Source: Magicicada septendecula (taxonomy: Eukaryota; Arthropoda; Insecta; Hemiptera; Cicadidae). From it: a stretch of 64,000 nucleotides of DNA. Positions 39,996 to 50,581 of this stretch are shown piece by piece. Under the pieces are notes generated by a model, which saw only the letters and a program-made list of their open reading frames with translations, was not told the origin of the DNA and did not search any database. Every line of letters starts with the position of its first letter. Position 1 is the stretch's first letter. The position numbers were made by a program, and so were the translations under genes. The DNA is taken from the NCBI GenBank assembly GCA_034769895.1, contig CM068367.1, forward strand, positions 711,040,196 through 711,104,195. The letters are read 5' to 3'.

Positions 39996-40102
39996 ACCAA
40001 ATAGTTTTCCTTTAATTTGCTTTCAATTATTATTTCTTGTTTCTTCTCTGGATCGGATTCCACTATTATTTACTATTCTTTTGTAACATTTGTTTCGTTA
40101 CA
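39996..40102 (-). repeat. Element 1 LTR remnant, outer 5' end
   Basis: 107 bp identical by eye to 32781-32887 and 37720-37826, ending at the right target duplication. It shows that the outer LTR was once present. Confidence 0.85.
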
Positions 40103-40215
40103 ACGTCAAGAGGCATCCTGCAAAGGCACTTAACAATTCATAGTGATGCAGCCCCATGGAATTGTTCCAAGTGTAACAAAAACTTCAAAACGAAGTACAG
40201 ATTAAAAATACGTAT
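40103..40215 (+). pseudogene. C2H2 zinc-finger segment, unit 8, middle part
   Basis: 113 bp of unit 8 isolated between the two elements. Covers most of finger 3 and finger 4 (SRGILQRHLTIH, CSKCNKNF). It starts with the ACGT duplication of element 1 and ends with the GTAT duplication of element 2 (40212-40215). Confidence 0.85.
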
Positions 40216-42231
40216 TATAACTCTACTTCTATGCGTTATTGTTGTGTCGTGTTGTGTGTGAGTACCTACCTGCTGTCCGATCTTGCGGATTCTTCCGACT
40301 AGGGCGTGTGGATTTTGGATTTGAAGTTCGCAAGCTAGTAATCTCAAATTTATTACAACAACACACAAAATAGGTTACTTTAAAGGGGTGAGAGTTTTGT
40401 GAGACTGGTATACTTTATCGTACAACAATAAAACACTGTTATATGGGGTAATAAAACGTTGTTTATTACTCCAACAACACACAAGAATAGAATGGTTATT
40501 ATATTATGAATTTCTTACAGTCTAAACAATGAATCAATGTTTTTCGATTGGTCAATAGTTGAAAGAAACTAAACTCGTTCTTTGGCGAGTTAATTGCAAT
40601 TTAAATTTTAATTTATTAATTGATTTGATCTAATTAAATTTCTTTAATTAAATTGAATTTAAATGTTCATGAAACAAAATATAAAACTCTGAAATTAATT
40701 AGAATAATTTTCCAAAATGAATTTGACATGACAGTCTAGTTCACGTTATTTCATTTCTAGTGATTCGACTTCTGATATACTGCAGTATGATCTAATAATT
40801 AGATTGTCAGTTAAGATTTGTATAGCGCTTTTATACTACTTCTATTTCTTAACAATAACTTACTAATGACTTAAACTGCTATACAGATTATCACAATGAA
40901 TTTACTTTTTAATTACTAGAGTCTTTGCTTTTTGTTTGGCACCTGAATTATTTGAATTACAATGTTTTAATTGAAAAATAGAAAATTTGGTGTGAAAAAT
41001 AAATAAGTGGATTTTGCTTTCCTGTTACTGAAGAGGATGTCGTTCCGATTTGTCCCTCGTCGATTCGAGTCCTTCGCTAGAGAAAATAATCTGCTTTGAG
41101 CTGCTGGATTCGGTCGTGGAGTTCAAATTTCGGCAACACTCTGCTTCCTTGCTGTTTGTGAATCTTTTAACGTCTGCGGTTGTCTGCTGGAACTGGTTCC
41201 TGTCCCTCGTCGATTCGCACGTTGCACGTCAGCGTGTGTGTGTGTGTGCTTCGTTGAGTGGTAGCTCTGCTCGTCAGCTGTTCACCAATGATTTAGACGG
41301 CCTCTCTGCTGTATTCTTGAAGTCTGGTCTTGAAGTCTGGTGGATCTCTTGCGTGCTTATGACTACTGGTAGTACACAATAAGCTTGGTTGATGTACTGA
41401 AGAGTATCTCGCCTTTACGCAACAATTACGAGCTATACAGTTGACCTGTAATTACTGTGTTCGTAATTGCGTGTGTGTTGACCACGTAGAGCCTTCTTGT
41501 TGATCTTCACCACTATGGCTACTAGACGATCGAAGGACTACGTCTTAACTTCGTGAGTACTGGCAGAAGAGTGATGTTTTAGCTAGAAAACACCTCGCTG
41601 GTCGGGGCTCGCGTCAAGTGATTTGATTGGCTGGCACACTCTCCCTACTACATAAACTTTGAATTCCCTTGGTCCGTGAGAATGAAGTTAGGTTCCCACA
41701 GACGGAGAATTGATATTATTTCTAATATTACTATCAGCGGAACCAATTTGTCGCTCCGGATTTCCTGTGCTTATTTAATTTTGCAATAACTTGGTTGCAA
41801 ACCAAGTTGTGTGAAATCTAAAATATACAATCTGTCAGAAATTATTATCTTTATAACATACCAAAATCTCATTACTGTAACTCTACTTTTACAGAAGTTA
41901 TTCAATTATATTTAATTAACTCTTTCATTTGTTAATTATATCGCGTACAATTTGCACACGTCATTATTAATATTTCGGCAAACATTTTGGCTATGTTGGA
42001 TTTCGCCTTTATTTATTAGTTTCCGAGATATTAATAATTAACAGTTTGGGTGTGGTCGCTTCCTTGTACAGCGAACTGATTACATAATGACCACGTGTGC
42101 GTTGCTTTACAAAGCATTATTCTCAATGCTCTACATTCGAATGGAGTTTTGACTGTTATAATTTATTTAAATATGCTTTCAGTATGCGGTAAACATATAA
42201 CCCCAAATAGTTAATATTTGGTGCTGTTATA
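40216..42231 (-). repeat. Element 2 LTR, 3' copy
   Basis: LTR of 2016 bp. Contains a GT microsatellite (41234-41248, two bases longer than in the other LTR) and a 17 bp exact direct repeat at 41051-41067 and 41201-41217. Short frames such as 41050-41382 are not convincing genes. Confidence 0.9.
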
Positions 42232-42249
42232 TATTCCCACACCCGCTTT
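42232..42249 (-). other. Polypurine tract of element 2
   Basis: The minus strand reads AAAGCGGGTGTGGGAATA directly before the LTR start TATAACAGC. Confidence 0.7.
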
Positions 42250-42838
42250 AAAAAAAAATGAATGTAATAATTACAGTTATTTATTTTTTCTTAATCATTA
42301 CACACATATTCTGTAATCACTATACTTATTACCTATATATTTTATTACTTATTCAAAAGAAAAACATACATGTGTTAATGTTATTCCATTACATACAACT
42401 TAATTCTAAATACATTTACTAATAATATTATATTTGCCATTATTTGTGTATTAATGTTTTTAGAACGGCTAATAGCTATGTTTGTAAACAGTGGCACGCG
42501 CACGAAAGAATTTGCTGACAGTTTATTTACAACCGTTATCGCCTGCCGCGTGGCTAATTGCTTGACCTACTTTCAAACGTGGGGAGGTAGTTATCGCGTG
42601 ACGTAACTATTTCCTGCTGTGCGTTTAGTTGAGTAAGTTCTAGACGCCCATTATTTACCGCGATAGAAAAACATTATTATTAATACACAAGCTATCTACA
42701 ATTATTATTAAGAATATTATAAAACACAAATTATTTATTTTAATTTTACTCATTATAATACAATTATTATTAACTCTAAATACTATTTATTTTTTTAAAG
42801 TCTTATTATTTCGTCGCGACGCGCTTTGGAACGCCATG
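42250..42838 (-). other. Non-coding 3' region of element 2
   Basis: About 590 bp between the pol stop and the polypurine tract, A+T-rich with no frame of note. An envelope gene would lie here in an errantivirus; none is visible. Confidence 0.6.
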
Positions 42839-45800
42839 CTACTCAAAGTATTTTCTCAAAGAGCTCGCATGGTATTTACCGATCGTTTTCGTTCGGTCGA
42901 GCGTCATAACGATAAACGTGTGAGACGCGAGTTGTTGAGCCAAAAGATAGGGACCATTATATAAACGGAAAAACTTTGCGGCTACATTTATGTCTCTTCG
43001 GCCTACAGGATTCGCCTTGAGCAGTACTTTCTCACCTACTACAAAGTTAGTTAGTTTATGAGTAGTATTGAATTTGTCCGCCCTTTTTCGCCCTTTTTCA
43101 ACTATTCTTTCCCTCACAAGTTGATTTTTACACTGCACCGGCAGAGGTAGATTATAAGTCCTTGGCCTACTTAAATAATTATTCCAAAACCTTTCTGGAC
43201 TGATCCCAGAGTCTAATTCTGCTGGTGTGTATTCCGTGGTATCGTGATAATTCTCGTTTATTGCCTTTTCGAAGAATGGTAGGAACTCGGGCCATTTACT
43301 TTGTTGCTTATAGCAATAGATACGGAACATTTTACCGATTTCCCGATTCACCCTTTCGGCAAGGTTGCCCTGTGGTCGTCGTATCGAGGTTAGGATTGCT
43401 TTGATACCGTTACGTTCCAGGGTAGCTGCCCAGTGTTTGTTTTGGAATTGCTTTCCCTGGTCACTAAGTACGTTCCTTATTGGTCCATGCTGTGGGATAT
43501 ACTTGTTAAGTATAATATTTAAAACGGACTTTGTGGTGGGCCTAGGGATCGCATAAAGGCTAACTTTTTTAGTGAAGACATCGACGCAAACTACCATGTG
43601 TTTTAGATTTCTGGTAGCCTTGGGTAATGGTCCCAGAAAGTCGATGGCGATCATCTGTCCCTTACCTTCCGTTATCATATTGGCCATGGGAACGTAAGTG
43701 TGCAAGTTTGGTACTTTCGCTGTTTGACATGGATAACATGTTTTTAACAATTTCTTCACCCTACGATACATGTTTGTAATTGTAAAATCCTCCTGCAATA
43801 TTTTTACACATTTTACAGGAGATGCGTGCGCCATTTTTATATGTAAAGATTGTGTTACACACGCAAGCATCGCTGGAGACAACACCACTTTCCATTCGCC
43901 CTGTAACAATTTGTACAATATATTGTCTTGTATAAGATAATGGGGATTCGGGTGAGCTGCTAACATTAGCTTTTTAGCAAGGAGTGCGAGGTTATCGTCC
44001 TGCTCGCGTCCTAAGTTCTGTAGCATATTGGTAGCTTCAGGTGCGACAGTGTATTGTATATTCAATACCTTTAACTCGTCATCCGCTGCTTCATATACCT
44101 CCTCCTTTTCTACGGGCGGATATCTACTTAGAGTGTCTGCGGTGGTATTCTCTGATCCTTTGCAATATTTAATAGTAAATGAGTACTCCTGAATAGCTAA
44201 CACACATCGTGTTAGTCGGGAATTTGCTAATCGACATTTTAATATAAACGATAACGCCTGATTATCAGTGTGGATCTCGAAATGGGTACCATATAGATAG
44301 TGTCTGAATTTTCTGAGTGCGTTTATTATGGCGAGTATTTCTTTCTCAGAAGTACAATAGTGCAACTCAGCGCCTTTGAGCGTCCTATTGGCGTATGCTA
44401 CAACATGAAGACTACCTTGTTCGTCTTCTTGGTGCAACACGGCGCCGATAGCGTACTCGCTAGCGTCAGTGTACATTACGTACTTCCTACCCTGCTGTGG
44501 ATGGAACAATTGTAAATTAAATTGGAACAGGCCCTTAACCCTCTCAAACGCATCGTTCTGTTCAGAACCCCATTTCCACTTTTTATTTTTGCGTACCAGC
44601 TGTAGCAAGGGGACTGTATATTCGGCGTATTTGCTGGTGAATTTCCTGTAGTATCCCGTGAGTCCAAGGAATGCTCGTAGTGCTTTGAGGTTCTTGGGCA
44701 CCGGGAACTCCACAATACTCCTGAGCTTCTCTGGGTCCGTACTGATACCTGTAGCCGAGATTATATGTCCCAGGAACTTCATTTGAGACTTTACAAACTC
44801 GCACTTATGTAGTTTGAGCTTGATGTTGGCTAACCTCAGCTTCTGGAAGACGTTCCTCAGATGCTCGAAGTGTTCTTCCAACGTGCGGGATATCACGAGG
44901 ATGTCATCAACAAATATTACAGTGTATGGGTCTACCTCAGGTCCTAGAGCTCTCTCGAGGCATCTTACAATCGCAGCGAGACTCGTGCTAAGGCCAAAAG
45001 GTACCACCTTGTGCTGATAGCATTTGTTATTGAATATAAATGCTGTATACTTTCGATCTTGCTCACACAGCGGGACCTGCCAGAAGCTTGCTGTTAGATC
45101 TAACTTCGTGAGGTACCTGGCTCCTTCACATTTAATGAAGAGGTCCTCCGCTGTCGGTGCGCAGTCAAACTCTTTCTCTACTAGACTGTTTAAGTTCCTC
45201 ATATCCAGGCAGAGTCGGATTTCTCCAGTCTTCTTGCGGACGACCAGCAGTGGGTTGAGGAAGCTGCTATTGGATCTCTCTATAATATCTTCCTCCAACA
45301 TCCGCTGTATCTCCCGCTGGACCTCGGCCTGGTATTTTATAGGGACCTGATAGATTCTCCTTATGAACTTCTCCGGCTCTGTGAGGTGGATTCTGTGTTC
45401 ATACACTGACGAGATTGAGTGCTCTTCACTGAAGTTATCGCTGAATTCTTCTTGCAGCGACGACAATCTCCATTCAGTTCGGGAATCTAAGGTTGTCTCC
45501 CCCTCTTCACAGTCTTTATAATGAATCACTTGTTTTGGTGGCCGTGTGATTTTAATTGGGTCACCATGATTTTGTGTGTGTGTATGTGTGTTCAATTTAA
45601 AGGTGTAACTAACATTGTCAATGGTACATTTTAATAAGTGTTCACTGGTGTTAATTTCCGCACGTATTTGTTCTAATACATCTACCCCCAATAACATATC
45701 ACATATTAAATTGTTTATACCCACTACACACACTTCAAATTGCACTTTGTCTAGCATGATAGTTAGATAGTATTGAGTGTCAATTTTTTCTTTTGTATCG

Positions 45801-46165
45801 GTAGCGGTTCGTATATAAAATTGATTTATTGGGAGTGAAGGGGCCGTACGAAAATATTTTTTATTGGCACGCAGGAACCTTTCACTGACGCCGGAAACAA
45901 CGCTACCGGTGTCCAACAAAATTTGTGTGGGAAAGCCGTTGACAAAGGCGTGTAACACCGGACACGCCACGCTCACTGGCCTTTGTTGCGTGGGACCGGA
46001 TTCTAGCAACGGATCCCTGACGTCCGGTGGGAACACATTATTAACGGGCACACAAGTTACATAATTAAAAGTACACGTTTCACACAAAATATAATCCTTA
46101 TAATTAACATGCTTATTTTTACAAAATTTTGCCGAATTTATAGCGCGTCCTTGCTGGATGCGCAT
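42839..46165 (-). CDS. pol: Pol polyprotein of element 2
   Basis: An open frame of 1108 residues. Domains in order: aspartic protease with LLDTGS (DTG at 85-87) and its later LLGVDVL; reverse transcriptase at about 275-460 with LTKLDLTASF and the FVDD catalytic motif at 418-421; RNase H at about 560-680 with TDAS at 566-569 and ADTLSR at 676-681; integrase zinc-binding HHCC (H775, H780, C810, C813); integrase core with D842, D902 and E937; and a C-terminal GPY/F-type module (NGPYLL) but no visible chromodomain. It begins inside the last codons of gag in the -1 frame relative to gag, fitting the programmed -1 shift known in the family. The true first residue may therefore not be the Met given here. 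Confidence 0.93.
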   Translation of the reverse strand: MRIQQGRAINSAKFCKNKHVNYKDYILCETCTFNYVTCVPVNNVFPPDVRDPLLESGPTQQRPVSVACPVLHAFVNGFPTQILLDTGSVVSGVSERFLRANKKYFRTAPSLPINQFYIRTATDTKEKIDTQYYLTIMLDKVQFEVCVVGINNLICDMLLGVDVLEQIRAEINTSEHLLKCTIDNVSYTFKLNTHTHTQNHGDPIKITRPPKQVIHYKDCEEGETTLDSRTEWRLSSLQEEFSDNFSEEHSISSVYEHRIHLTEPEKFIRRIYQVPIKYQAEVQREIQRMLEEDIIERSNSSFLNPLLVVRKKTGEIRLCLDMRNLNSLVEKEFDCAPTAEDLFIKCEGARYLTKLDLTASFWQVPLCEQDRKYTAFIFNNKCYQHKVVPFGLSTSLAAIVRCLERALGPEVDPYTVIFVDDILVISRTLEEHFEHLRNVFQKLRLANIKLKLHKCEFVKSQMKFLGHIISATGISTDPEKLRSIVEFPVPKNLKALRAFLGLTGYYRKFTSKYAEYTVPLLQLVRKNKKWKWGSEQNDAFERVKGLFQFNLQLFHPQQGRKYVMYTDASEYAIGAVLHQEDEQGSLHVVAYANRTLKGAELHYCTSEKEILAIINALRKFRHYLYGTHFEIHTDNQALSFILKCRLANSRLTRCVLAIQEYSFTIKYCKGSENTTADTLSRYPPVEKEEVYEAADDELKVLNIQYTVAPEATNMLQNLGREQDDNLALLAKKLMLAAHPNPHYLIQDNILYKLLQGEWKVVLSPAMLACVTQSLHIKMAHASPVKCVKILQEDFTITNMYRRVKKLLKTCYPCQTAKVPNLHTYVPMANMITEGKGQMIAIDFLGPLPKATRNLKHMVVCVDVFTKKVSLYAIPRPTTKSVLNIILNKYIPQHGPIRNVLSDQGKQFQNKHWAATLERNGIKAILTSIRRPQGNLAERVNREIGKMFRIYCYKQQSKWPEFLPFFEKAINENYHDTTEYTPAELDSGISPERFWNNYLSRPRTYNLPLPVQCKNQLVRERIVEKGRKRADKFNTTHKLTNFVVGEKVLLKANPVGRRDINVAAKFFRLYNGPYLLAQQLASHTFIVMTLDRTKTIGKYHASSLRKYFE

Positions 46166-47700
46166 TTTGGCACGTTTTTTGTAGCTTGGTAATTTTTCGA
46201 TTTATTGTTCGAGTCTTTATTGCCCTGGGAGTCGCTGTCTTTTGCAGTTGTATCAGCTTTGGCTAATTCGACCGTTTGAATCGCTCTAATTGGTGCCCCG
46301 TCGTTGCCCTTACCCTGCCCCTTTGGTCTACCAATATTTTGTTTACCCTTGTACTCAAAGGTTTTATTTGGCTGTTTTGACGGTGTTTGGGGTGGAGTAG
46401 AACTGGTACTCGGTCTTTGATCAGTTTGCTGATTGTACTGTACTCGCGTATTCTGCCCTTCATTATTCCGGCGAAAATCGGGATTATAACGCCACCCGCC
46501 CAAATCAAAAACCGTCTCACTTTGGGACACTAGAATGAGGAGTTCGTCTACCGTGCGAATACCCTGCGTAAATACAGCTACTCTAATGTTATGATTAAAA
46601 TGATAGGCAAGTTTCGTGACTATGTCAATCTCCGCAAATGCTGGGGTTAAATGCTTCGCGCGTTCGACCTGCTGGATTATATAATTTTCGGCGGTAATAC
46701 CCATTTTCTTGTCAAATCTGCCATATTCCAGTTCATTGCGCAGAAGTCGTTGGGTATGCGAGTTCCAGTACCGGCTTTCAAATTTTTGTTTGAACTCCGC
46801 GTATGTGGACACTCTATCGCGTACAATGTTATACCACTTACGCGCCGAGTCACGCATCGCGTTAACCACCCACTGTATTTTGTCTTGATCTTCTAGTCGG
46901 GAACCTACTCTAGCCATTTCACTCTCACACGCTAATAAAATTTCAATAGGGTTTTCGTTATTTTCCCCCGTAAAATACACGCGATTTTTCTCGTCGACAG
47001 GACCTTGTACCAAAATATTAGGAGCAGATCTCCTCCGTACCTCCTGTCGCACTTTCAAAATCTCGTCGTTTAACGTTTGTAAGACACTCTCTTTATTAGA
47101 GTCAATGTTAGATCGCGTCTCTACAATTGAAGCGTCTAATTTATCTACTCGTCGTTGCGTTTCGGTCACGTCCGCGTGAATCTTTACCTCTAGGGATTCG
47201 ACCTTTCTTGAAACCTCTTGGGTTTGCTTTTCGCAGCGGCTTATATGGTCCTTGAACCGGCCCTCCATACGTGTTACTTGTTCAATAAACGATTTTTGCA
47301 TAGTGGTCTCAAAAACCTTAAACCGTTCATTGATTTTAGTATCGACCGTATTTACTTTTTCAGCGATTTCCGCGACTTTCACAGTTAACTCGGTTACGCT
47401 TTCGTCTATTTTCGCAGTTAATTCTTTACTACTTTCTTTATTACTTTGCTTAATCTCGGCGTTTATGTCAGCGTTGCTTTGATCTAATTTCTCGGTTAGA
47501 CTAACTCTCTGCGCCTCGATGTTAGATTTTAATTCTGCGATATTTATCTCAGCATTGGCTGTTATTTGTTCAAATTTCGCGTTCATATTAGCGGTCAAAT
47601 CCGCGTTAGCTTGTTTCATTTCCGCGTTCGCTTGTTCCGCTTTAGCCGCGTTTTGTTTAATTTCTAGTAATAATTGTTTAAGCATTTTATCAGTTTCCAT
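46138..47700 (-). CDS. gag: Gag protein of element 2
   Basis: An open frame of 520 residues. Residues 1 to about 225 are a strongly predicted coiled coil (KANAEMKQANADL-type repeats, rich in Ala, Glu, Lys, Gln). Residues of about 235-405 form a retrotransposon capsid-type domain (ILLACESEMARVG, ARKWYNIV, FKQKFESRYW, KLAYHFNHNIRV). The tail is basic and Gln/Asn/Gly-rich, with no CCHC zinc knuckle. The architecture matches element 1 Gag and the coiled-coil frame of the tandem unit, though sequence similarity is low. The family role is to form the particle that packages the RNA. Confidence 0.9.
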   Translation of the reverse strand: METDKMLKQLLLEIKQNAAKAEQANAEMKQANADLTANMNAKFEQITANAEINIAELKSNIEAQRVSLTEKLDQSNADINAEIKQSNKESSKELTAKIDESVTELTVKVAEIAEKVNTVDTKINERFKVFETTMQKSFIEQVTRMEGRFKDHISRCEKQTQEVSRKVESLEVKIHADVTETQRRVDKLDASIVETRSNIDSNKESVLQTLNDEILKVRQEVRRRSAPNILVQGPVDEKNRVYFTGENNENPIEILLACESEMARVGSRLEDQDKIQWVVNAMRDSARKWYNIVRDRVSTYAEFKQKFESRYWNSHTQRLLRNELEYGRFDKKMGITAENYIIQQVERAKHLTPAFAEIDIVTKLAYHFNHNIRVAVFTQGIRTVDELLILVSQSETVFDLGGWRYNPDFRRNNEGQNTRVQYNQQTDQRPSTSSTPPQTPSKQPNKTFEYKGKQNIGRPKGQGKGNDGAPIRAIQTVELAKADTTAKDSDSQGNKDSNNKSKNYQATKNVPKCASSKDAL

Positions 47701-47925
47701 TTTAAATACACAACAATTTCAAATATAAAACAATTTAAAATACACAGAACAGTTTTAAATACACAAAATAATTTCACTGTTGTACGAACACCAGTCACAA
47801 AACTCTTTGGGGATTGTTTAGTTGGACGCCAGCTGTTTTATGAAGTAAAACAGCAAAGTTTGTTTTAACGTGAAAATTAAATTTAAATTGAATTTAATTT
47901 CTGGCCCCACGTGCAGGGCGACATT
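47701..47925 (-). other. Leader and primer-binding-site candidate of element 2
   Basis: 225 bp between the 5' LTR and gag. Next to the LTR edge the minus strand reads TGTCGCCCTGCACGTGGGGC (about 47904-47923), resembling the gypsy consensus TGGCGCCCAACGTGGGGC. The tRNA is not assigned. Confidence 0.55.
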
Positions 47926-49931
47926 TATAACTCTACTTCTATGCGTTATTGTTGTGTCGTGTTGTGTGTAAGTACCTACCTGCTGTCCGATCTTGCGGAT
48001 TCTTCCGACTAGGGCGTGTGGATTTTGGATTTGAAGTTCGCAAGCTAGTAATCTCAAATTTATTACAACAACACACAAAATAGGTTACTTTAAAGGGGGA
48101 GAGTTTTGTGAGACTGGTAGGCTTTATCGTATAACAATAAAACACTGTTATATGGGGTAATAAAACGTTGTTTATTACTCCAACAACACACAAGAATAGA
48201 ATGGTTATTATATTATATTATGAATTTCTTACAGTCTAAACAATGAATCAATGTTTTTCGATTGGTCAATAGTTGAAAGAAACTAAACTCGTTCTTTGGC
48301 GAGTTAATTGCAATTTAAATTTTAATTTATTAATTGATTTGATCTGATTAAATTTCTTTAATTAAATTGAATTTAAATGTTCATGAAACAAAATATAAAA
48401 CTCTGAAATTAATTAGAATAATTTTCCAAAATGAATTTGACGTGACAGTCTAGTTCACGTTATTTCATTTCTAGTGATTCGACTTCTGGTATACTGCAGT
48501 ATGATCTAATAATTAGATTGTCAGTTAAGATTTGTATAGCGCTTTTATACTACTTCTATTTCTTAACTATAACTTACTAATGACTTAAACTGCTATACAG
48601 ATTATCACAATGAATTTACTTTTTAATTACTAGAGTCTTTGCTTTTTGTTTGGCACCTGAATTATTTGAATTACAATGTTTTAATTGAAAAATAGAAAAT
48701 TTGGTGTGAAAAATAAATAAGTGGATTTTGCTTTCCTGTTACTGAAGAGGATGTCGTTCCGATTTGTCCCTCGTCGATTCGAGTCCTTCGCTAGAGAAAA
48801 TAATCTGCTTTGAGCTGCTGGATTCGGTCGTGGAGTTCAAATTTCGGCAACACTCTGCTTCCTTGCTGTTTGTGAATCTTTTAACGTCTGCGGTTGTCTG
48901 CTGGAACTGGTTCCTGTCCCTCGTCGATTCGCACGTTGCACGTCAGCGTGTGTGTGTGTGCTTCGTTGAGTGGTAGCTCTGCTCGTCAGCTGTTCACCAA
49001 TGATTTAGACGGCCTCTCTGCTGTATTCTTGAAGTCTGGTCTTGAAGTCTGGTGGATCTCTTGCGTGCTTATGACTACTGGTAGTACACAATAAGCTTGG
49101 TTGATGTACTGAAGAGTATCTCGCCTTTACGTAACAATTACGAGCTATACAGTTGACCTGTAATTACTGTGTTCGTAATTGCGTGTGTGTTGACCACGTA
49201 GATTCTTCACCACTATGGTTACTAGACGATCGAAGGACTACGTCTTAACTTCGTGAGTACTGGCAGAAGAGTGATGTTTCAGCCAGATAACACCTCGCTG
49301 GTCGGGGCTCGCGTCAAGTGATTTGATTGGCTGGCGCACTCTCCCTACTACATAAACTTTGAATTCCCTTGGTCCGTGAGAATGAAGTTAGGTTCCCACA
49401 GACGGAGAATTGATATTATTTCTAATATTACTATCAGCGGAACCAATTTGTCGCTCCGGATTTCCTGTGCTTATTTAATTTTGCAATAACTTGGTTGCAA
49501 ACCAAGTTGTGTGAAATCTAAAATATACAATCTGTCAGAAATTATTATCTTTATAACATACCAAAATCTCATTACTGTAACTCTACTTTTACAGAAGTTA
49601 TTCAATTATATTTAATTAACTCTTTCATTTGTTAATTATATCGCGTACAATTTGCACACGTCATTATTAATATTTCGGCAAACATTTTGGCTATGTTGGA
49701 TTTCGCCTTTATTTATTAGTTTCCGAGATATTAATAATTAACAGTTTGGGTGTGGTCGCTTCCTTGTACAGCGAACTGATTACATAATGACCACGTATGC
49801 GTTGCTTTACAAAGCATTATTCTCAATGCTCTACATTTAAATGGAGTTTTGACTGTTATAATTTATTTAAATATGCTTTGAGTATGCGGTAAACATATAA
49901 CCCCAAATAGTTAATATTTGGTGCTGTTATA
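47926..49931 (-). repeat. Element 2 LTR, 5' copy
   Basis: LTR of 2006 bp, about 99% identical to 40216-42231. The 5' LTR should carry the promoter for gag-pol, but I see no clear TATA box that I would place. Confidence 0.9.
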
Positions 49932-50581
49932 GTATGAATAATCATCAAGACACAGAGAGCTGAATTCAGACACAAACCATGTTCAACACCTTGTGTGTAG
50001 AAGAATTAGACGAACATGCGACTTTATTAAGAGAAGGATATTTATCAGAAAACAAAGAAGAAATGAGAGATAATGAAAAGGTGAGATACAAAAACAATAA
50101 GTTTAAAGATAGTAATTATGCATGCTTTGAAAATGAGAATTATGATATGGTGCGTATAGAACCAGAATACGTAACAAAAACAAGAAGTAGAAAAAGGAAA
50201 GTTGTGGTAGAACGTTTTAGGGAGAAAGCAAGAGGCCGAGGATATTATAGAAAACGGGAGCAGACTGTACCCAGAATCAAAATATGTGACATTCCGAAGT
50301 CTGTGAAACAAAAGAGAACAGGAAGCAGTAAGATATCAAATGAAGAAGATGTAAGACTGATACAGCCTATTGATACTGACAGTCCAGAAGAATCTGTAAA
50401 GGAAAGGATGAAAAAACCAAAATTACGTAGTTCGGAAGAAAGAAATGATCATAATCATGCTCAGAATGATACACGCGCAGATAATCGTGAAATGTTACAT
50501 AAATTTGGGAATATAATTAATGGGGAATTTAAAGATAAAAATATATTAAAATTCCTTGACATGAAATATGTATGTAATTAA
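49932..50581 (+). pseudogene. C2H2 zinc-finger segment, unit 8, right part
   Basis: The rest of the finger segment after element 2, mainly the charged basic tail. An open stretch of 200 codons from 49979 carries RSRKRK and KKPKLR clusters and the long C-terminus. It starts with the right GTAT duplication. Confidence 0.75.

Larger units (their letters stand above)
31285..40102 (-). mobile_element. Element 1: Ty3/gypsy LTR element, gag-protease only, tandem form
   Basis: Minus-strand LTR element of 8818 bp flanked by ACGT duplications (31281-31284 and 40103-40106). In plus coordinates it reads LTR (31285-32887), internal (32888-36222), LTR (36223-37826), internal (37827-39995) and a 107 bp LTR remnant (39996-40102). 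LTRs begin TGTAAC and end TTATA on the minus strand. Both internal regions hold Gag and an aspartic protease, but no reverse transcriptase, RNase H or integrase that I can recognise, so this is a non-autonomous element. By eye the two full LTRs differ by about 11 substitutions plus a few indels (about 0.7%), while the internal copies differ by about two. That suggests a fairly young insertion and a later tandem duplication by LTR exchange. The element is broken, with about one or two breaks in gag. Confidence 0.9.
40216..49931 (-). mobile_element. Element 2: Ty3/gypsy LTR retrotransposon, looks whole
   Basis: Minus-strand element of 9716 bp with GTAT duplications at 40212-40215 and 49932-49935. 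The ends are TATAAC...GTTATA. LTRs are 2016 and 2006 bp, differing by about 17 substitutions and 4 indels by eye (about 0.9%), so it is fairly young. It holds a primer-binding-site candidate, long gag and pol frames overlapping by 28 bp, and a polypurine tract. There is no env-like frame. Domain order (protease, reverse transcriptase, RNase H, integrase) places it in Ty3/gypsy; I cannot fix the clade. It looks whole, with no break seen in gag or pol. Confidence 0.93.

Noticed and set aside
41050-41382. 110-residue frame in the element 2 LTR
   Set aside because: Opposite strand to the element, truncated in the other LTR by a GT-repeat change, no domain.
42250-42838. Possible envelope gene of element 2
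   Set aside because: Only about 590 bp and no frame of useful length, signal peptide or membrane segment.
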